Source of the DNA: Calothrix sp. NIES-3974
Lineage (GTDB): Bacteria; Cyanobacteriota; Cyanobacteriia; Cyanobacteriales; Nostocaceae
DNA length: 64,000 nucleotides
Assembly: GCF_002368395.1 (NCBI RefSeq)
Contig: NZ_AP018254.1
Span: 1,178,001 to 1,242,000 of the forward strand
Reading direction: 5' to 3'
Positions 60,601 to 64,000 of the stretch are shown piece after piece. Below the pieces are notes generated by a model. It was not told the origin of the DNA and did not search any database. It saw only the letters and a program-made list of their open reading frames with translations. Each line of letters opens with the position of its first letter. The stretch's first letter is position 1. Both the position numbers and the translations under genes were made by a program.

Positions 60601-62213
60601 GCATCGTTATCGACACCGATAAATTTACCAGCAGTAGTGGTCAGGGTAACGGGTATATGTTCACGGATGATTTCGTGACTAGTATTAGTAATTTGACCTT
60701 TGATTTTCACCGTGGAACGACCATCCGCAGGTATACGAGGTTCATCAAGGGGAGTTAAAAGGATTAGGGTTTGTTGGTATTGACGGGTAATTTTTACAGT
60801 GGAGGTTTTGCCATTGTCCAAAGTTGCTGTAATAGTATTTTCTCCTATCTGTAAAGGTAAGTTGTACCAGATTTGGGTATTTAATTTTTGGATGGAATCA
60901 GTTTGGAGATGATTGGGTAGTTGCGGATCGATGGATTTACCGTTGATGGTAACAGTTGCTTGGAGATGGGATGGATATTGAATGGCTAAGTTAGTTGTTT
61001 TTTGGGTGGTTTCTCCACTAAGGGGGGTCAGGATGAGAAGTTCTTCTGTTTTATCTTGTTGATCATGATGGATTTTTGCAGTATTTGTCTTGATGGGGTT
61101 ATTGTTTGTGAGTGTGGACAGTGATGCTGTGTGATCTGGGAAATAATCAGAATTGGTTTTTAAAAAGCTTTGCTGGGAAGGTGATATTTTTTCTGCAATA
61201 GGTGGAGATATAGATAAAGGTGAATTAACGGGATGGGGAGAAATATCATTATTTTTGGCATTGTTGGTATTTACTGCTTGGGGAGAAATAGTTTTCGCTG
61301 GAGATAAAGTGATAGATTGGGAAATATCTGTATTGTTAGTATTAAGTGGGTTTGAAGAAATAATTGTAGATGTCGATTGGTTGACAGGATGGGAAGGAGT
61401 ATTATTTTTGGTATTTACTACTTTTTGGGAAATATTGTCGGAAACAGTGATAGATGTATCGACAAAACTGGAAGGTATAACACCATTGGTAGCATTTATT
61501 ATGGATTTATTTTTCTGATCTACTGTCGCTGTAAATTGTGTAGTATTCTCTGGTGTATTTTCTAATTCTTGATGCTGATTGGTGTTCACAATCAAAGGTA
61601 CGGATTGACTATCTGAAGTAATTTCAGCTTTTTGTTGCAGTTTGTGTTCAAGGGTGACTTGGTAATTCTCAGTCTTTCCTGGAAAGGAAGAGAGAGTCTG
61701 TGGTAATTCGGGATAGTTTAGTTCTGGAGGTGAAATTAAGGAATTTGGAGATTTGGAAGTTGGATTGTGAATTCGGTTGTTAACTTGCTGATGATTTTTG
61801 TTTTCAGCTTTTAAATCATGCCTCTGTAGATCAGTTTTGTGATTATCCTCAGACTTCCCTTCTGGATATTTACCGGATTGTAAATTCTGTTGTTGGAACT
61901 TTGCTGGGAAATATGCGGAAATGCTTTTGACTGAAGTTTTTATATTATTATCAAAACCTCCTAACTCCACCTTATCCCGAAACTCCCCTTCCTCCGGATA
62001 GGAATTAGTCAATGATACTTTTAAATCTGCACCTTTGTCTCTAGAAATAGAATTAATCCCAGTATTCAACTCTCCCTCAACTAAATTCAGTGAATGGGGA
62101 TTTTGGATATTGTTAGCACCTGTAGTTTCCGCTAGTACACTTGTGGTAGAAACTACAGGCAAAGTTGTACAAATTGTAATCAGCTTTTTATCAACCAATT
62201 TATGACTTTTCAT
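57687..62213 (-). CDS. Large outer-membrane beta-barrel protein with invasin-like domain
   Basis: 1508 residues. A signal peptide (residues 1-28, cut after TTSVLA), a low-complexity Ser/Thr/Asn/Gln-rich region (about 30-390), a beta domain like those fused to glycoside binders (LLILTPLSGETT..., ATVTINGKSI..., 395-480), an invasin/Big_1-like domain (about 490-590, RIPADGRSTVKIKGQITN, VTLTTTAGKFIGVDNDADAP, FTVELQASLEPQNVNVRA), then a long barrel of about 850 residues with alternating beta strands (LGLDWNLYPGVTVRLAHQLF, LKLNLGYERIQNHILGN) ending near YLNITYKINELFAGF. Cell-surface proteins of this plan occur next to DUF11 proteins. The last 30 residues (SEIVVQKTGDRRQDTGGD) are encoded by a short tandem-repeat tract. 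It could be a secretion pore or an adhesin; no TonB box is clear. Confidence 0.82.
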   Translation of the reverse strand: MKSHKLVDKKLITICTTLPVVSTTSVLAETTGANNIQNPHSLNLVEGELNTGINSISRDKGADLKVSLTNSYPEEGEFRDKVELGGFDNNIKTSVKSISAYFPAKFQQQNLQSGKYPEGKSEDNHKTDLQRHDLKAENKNHQQVNNRIHNPTSKSPNSLISPPELNYPELPQTLSSFPGKTENYQVTLEHKLQQKAEITSDSQSVPLIVNTNQHQELENTPENTTQFTATVDQKNKSIINATNGVIPSSFVDTSITVSDNISQKVVNTKNNTPSHPVNQSTSTIISSNPLNTNNTDISQSITLSPAKTISPQAVNTNNAKNNDISPHPVNSPLSISPPIAEKISPSQQSFLKTNSDYFPDHTASLSTLTNNNPIKTNTAKIHHDQQDKTEELLILTPLSGETTQKTTNLAIQYPSHLQATVTINGKSIDPQLPNHLQTDSIQKLNTQIWYNLPLQIGENTITATLDNGKTSTVKITRQYQQTLILLTPLDEPRIPADGRSTVKIKGQITNTSHEIIREHIPVTLTTTAGKFIGVDNDADAPGFQVIARNGEFTVELQASLEPQNVNVRAAIDNWQQQNIFDTVPQDYTNIEFITNLRPSLATGSINLRIGGGGTNYHGRFRDFLNPRKIGRTDVDLDAAVFATGKIGDWLFTGAYNSDRNLNEDCLGDTRLFGSGQVCERVYPVYGDAGTVTATTPSIDSVYVKLERTPKIPGAESDYFLWGDYHTQEFARPSQLFSGITRQLHGFKGNYNLGNLQVTALFANNIEGFVRDTIAANGTSGYYFLRSRNLVPGSENVFIESEEINRPGTVVKRQSLSRGADYEIDYERGTIMFRSRIFATELNPLGNTLTNRIIIIYQNRGGNGSKLYGGRLQYNFRQQTPHHNIPPRNYKTDTPFLATSYLWEDKNAANWQLLSVDAHIPWGKTGQIIGEYAYSHHNSLALGNMQGSAYRLEATGKITPDLQAKAFYRSVSENFANNATWSFVPGQTRYGASLAGKLSSTTSFHLGYDHEDNFGIAPALRTNSFDLFNPQPQPLPGTKVDNSLTTLRAGIEQKIGDGNIGVEYVNRQRQDRIDNRFHGNASQIRSYGSIPVTASLTFRAQNELNLGQSDALYPNRTTLGLDWNLYPGVTVRLAHQLFAGGLLKGNSITSLDTLFSHQFNQDTSVTGRYSIFSGIDGMNDQAAIGLNHRIRLAPGLKLNLGYERIQNHILGNTAAGIRFAQPYATGQTGFTLGNLSGNSYSIGLDYTDNPNFQANARVEYRDGEGGNNLVISAAAAGKLSTALTAAIRYQQAAGANQLLGDLPNTANLRFGLAYRDPRNDKFNALLGYEYRLNPTTTPETLLTGNGNSSTEHVFAAEAIYAPHWQWEFYGKYAFRNHTSYLADNFTNTSTAHIAQLRATYQLGYRTDVAVEGRWFGQPSVGFNEFAIALESGYYLTPDLRIGVGYAFGSADDRDFTGYRSAGGPYLNITYKINELFAGFGRQKPAPKQQQESEIVVQKTGDRRQDTGGD

Positions 62214-63294
62214 ATATTATTAATGACACCAACAATTCGTACTTTGAACTTAGTAATAGGAGACAGAATGCAGGAGACAGGATACAGAATGAAATATATG
62301 GAGATATCTCAGAAGTTGTGGGGAAAGTTATTTTGAATACTTGACTTATCGTTTTTTGGAATTAACTAAGTCAGGAGAAGTGTAAGTAGGTGGGTGAGTG
62401 GTACAAATTGTTGTTAAGAGGATGTTTGAAAAGTCGATTTTAATACTTGAATTATCGTCTTTGGGAGCAGGAAGAGAAAAGACAACTAGACCGTTTGAGA
62501 TTCTTGACTATAATTCAGTCAGATTTAAAAAAAGTATTTTTTAGTAATTTGTAATTATCTTCTCAAGGAATAGGTACGTGAAAGGGAGAAGAACATTGAT
62601 TGTTAAATTATCGATTCAAATATAGGAATCAGGTTTGATTTCCGAACTGACTTGTCAGGTGAGGGAACAGAGAATAGCAAGTGTACTGTATTTTATTCAA
62701 AAATCAAATATTCATCCTATATAGACCTGGAGGGGTGAAAAAATTCCTACCAAAAAGACCCAACAAGGATAAGGTTCTAGATTGACTTTTATCGTTTTTT
62801 CAGTAAATCTTCTATCACTTTTACAACATAAGCCTTTCTAGCTATATTGTCACCCCATCCTATATCAACACACCTAGCCTAATTTAACCCTCCATATCAA
62901 AAGCAAACTATGTGGAGACACAACCGATTATCTAAATGCTGCAATACAACCTCTCTATCGGGACTTATATCGATTCTGTTGTACTTTGCAATAAATGAAA
63001 CTAGAATAATCAACGGCTACAGCCCCTAATATGTAGCAAACATGAGCGTAAACGATATTAAACATTTTTGAGGCAGAAATCAGCTTCAAACCCATACATG
63101 GGAAGGAAAATACACTACAGACTAAACAATGCTTGAAACCCAGATATAGCAAGAAACTATTCAAAACGATATCAAAGTATTGCTGTGTATGCATTTGAGT
63201 CGTTTTTTCGGCTATTTTTTGTCTAAGTCCCACTATGAAGATTTGATCGTTATGGAAAATCATCAATTACCCAAATCTAAAATCTCAAATCAAT
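62214..63294. other. 1.08-kb intergenic region with repeats
   Basis: Holds GGAGACAGRATRCAGRA-type tracts after the barrel start (62262-62295), a 60-bp MITE-like element (62417-62476) with GAGGATGTTTGAAAAG that resembles the IS5 ends, repeat X copy 3 (62965-63059), and AAATC short repeats before the next gene. No gene. The promoter for the barrel gene lies here. Confidence 0.6.
62965..63059 (+). repeat. Interspersed repeat family X, copy 3
   Basis: CTTATATCGATTCTGTTGTA through GAGCGTAAACGATATT; matches 37323-37427 closely and 17817-17942 in reverse. It lacks the first 30 bases. Confidence 0.8.
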
Positions 63295-64000
63295 TCATTT
63301 TTCTTCCCTAAAAGCAGGAGTAACAGCAAAATTCATCCTCACCATTCCATTGGGTGCTAATTTCACCAATCTTGACTGACTATTCCGCTCAACTTTACGT
63401 TGATTAGGAGCAAGAATATAGCCAGGTAAACTAGTTAAATCCAACGTTCCTGTGCGATTACCAGCAATCACATTTGCCACTGAAAACATCCCATTACTAT
63501 CAGTTAAAATCCGATTTCCATCATCCAAAAAAATTACCGCATTTGGAACACCCGGTTCCCCATCCTGTTGTTCTCCATCGAAGTTTTTATCCACAAACAC
63601 CCGACCAATTAAAGTCCCGCAATCTGCAAATATTCCTGGACGCAAACGCAACTGGTGACTTGCAGTATTACTACGAATACTACCAACACTTGCTACTGCC
63701 AAATTTCGGCCGTTTCCCCGCAAAGCATCAGGAGTAACCGTCGCGGCATAGACCAGGTTAATAATACCTGATGGAGGTAAACTTCCGGCGAAATTTATAT
63801 TCAGGTTGCGATTATCCCTTGAAGTTGCTGTCACTGGAATATTTGTCACTGTGCCATTTTGATTTAAGGATGCTTGTAAACTGGAGGTTTCAGTCACCAA
63901 CCCCTGGGGAGAGGTATCCGTTAAACTTAAATTATTGGCATTGACCGTACCTGTATTACGAATTGCAATTCGATATAGTACCGTGTCACCGGGTTTAACA
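63295..64000 (-). CDS. DUF11/SdrD-B-like surface protein, C-terminal part (cut by window end)
   Basis: About 235 residues are visible; the frame remains open to base 64000, so the start is outside. It begins in a DUF11 module (VKPGDTVLYRIAIRNTGTVN, ...LTDTSPQGLV, then SGIINLVYAATVTPDALRGN) and continues into an SdrD B-like/SpaA module with DCGTLIGRVFVDKNFDGEQQ, PGVPNAVIFLDDGN, and VANVIAGNRTGTLDLTSLPG, a calcium-binding and spacer-type beta fold. It ends with a basic tail. It is transcribed ahead of the barrel gene on the same strand but 1.08 kb separates them. Likely an exported surface protein, perhaps a longer relative of 54498-57281. Confidence 0.85.
   Translation of the reverse strand, partial: VKPGDTVLYRIAIRNTGTVNANNLSLTDTSPQGLVTETSSLQASLNQNGTVTNIPVTATSRDNRNLNINFAGSLPPSGIINLVYAATVTPDALRGNGRNLAVASVGSIRSNTASHQLRLRPGIFADCGTLIGRVFVDKNFDGEQQDGEPGVPNAVIFLDDGNRILTDSNGMFSVANVIAGNRTGTLDLTSLPGYILAPNQRKVERNSQSRLVKLAPNGMVRMNFAVTPAFREEK

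Overview
The window looks like part of the chromosome of a filamentous (Nostocales-type) cyanobacterium. Reasons: frequent GCGATCGC (HIP1) octamers, an rRNA operon with tRNA-Ile(GAT) and tRNA-Ala(TGC) in the spacer, cyanobacterial families such as DUF4079, CsaB and Uma2, many short interspersed and palindromic repeats, and very large secreted repeat proteins. No species is claimed.

Layout. (1) 1-6.5 kb is accessory DNA: the end of an EamA transporter and a small gene pair, each followed by an integron-type attC-like site (276-360 and 1582-1668), then a His-rich protein and a large membrane/coiled-coil protein of unknown function whose 3' end was hit by an IS5-family element (4571-5495, TSD TAA). 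(2) 7.2-13.1 kb encodes a 1948-residue cadherin-like/Calx-beta/VCBS surface protein. (3) 13.4-16.5 kb is a pile of mobile DNA: an IS200/IS605 element with intact tnpB and frameshifted, truncated tnpA, an intact IS630 element with an A8 frameshift site, and directly behind it a fragment that I read as an integron-integrase-like tyrosine recombinase. (4) 16.6-20 kb holds csaB, a CPBP protease and an ABC-2 permease. (5) 20-25.5 kb is the rRNA operon on the minus strand (16S-Ile-Ala-23S-5S) with a recognisable promoter and terminator. (6) 25.6-44.8 kb is mostly housekeeping: glyQ, a DUF4079 protein, comEC, tRNA-Thr, a second CPBP protease, a TM2 protein, a copper-type P-ATPase, a lipase-like hydrolase, a conserved membrane protein, an Fe-S photolyase and proS. 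(7) 45.6-47.1 kb is a 19-repeat CRISPR array with no cas genes in the window; its probable leader is at the high-coordinate end and degenerate repeats lie at the other end. (8) 47.7-52.8 kb: Uma2 nuclease, alpha/beta hydrolase, mutS2. (9) 54.5-64 kb, minus strand, is a cell-surface cluster: a DUF11/SdrD-like protein (cut by the window end), a 1508-residue outer-membrane barrel protein and a glycine-rich DUF11 protein.

The genes between the repeats are largely independent units. The most notable signals are the integron relics, the repeat families (including a ~110-bp MITE with 4-bp target duplications and one filled/empty-site pair), the CRISPR array with a 145-nt structured insert and a self-complementary spacer, the unknown 694-residue protein with its His-rich neighbour, and the surface-protein cluster. 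Family names are from recognition of motifs by eye; no database search was run.
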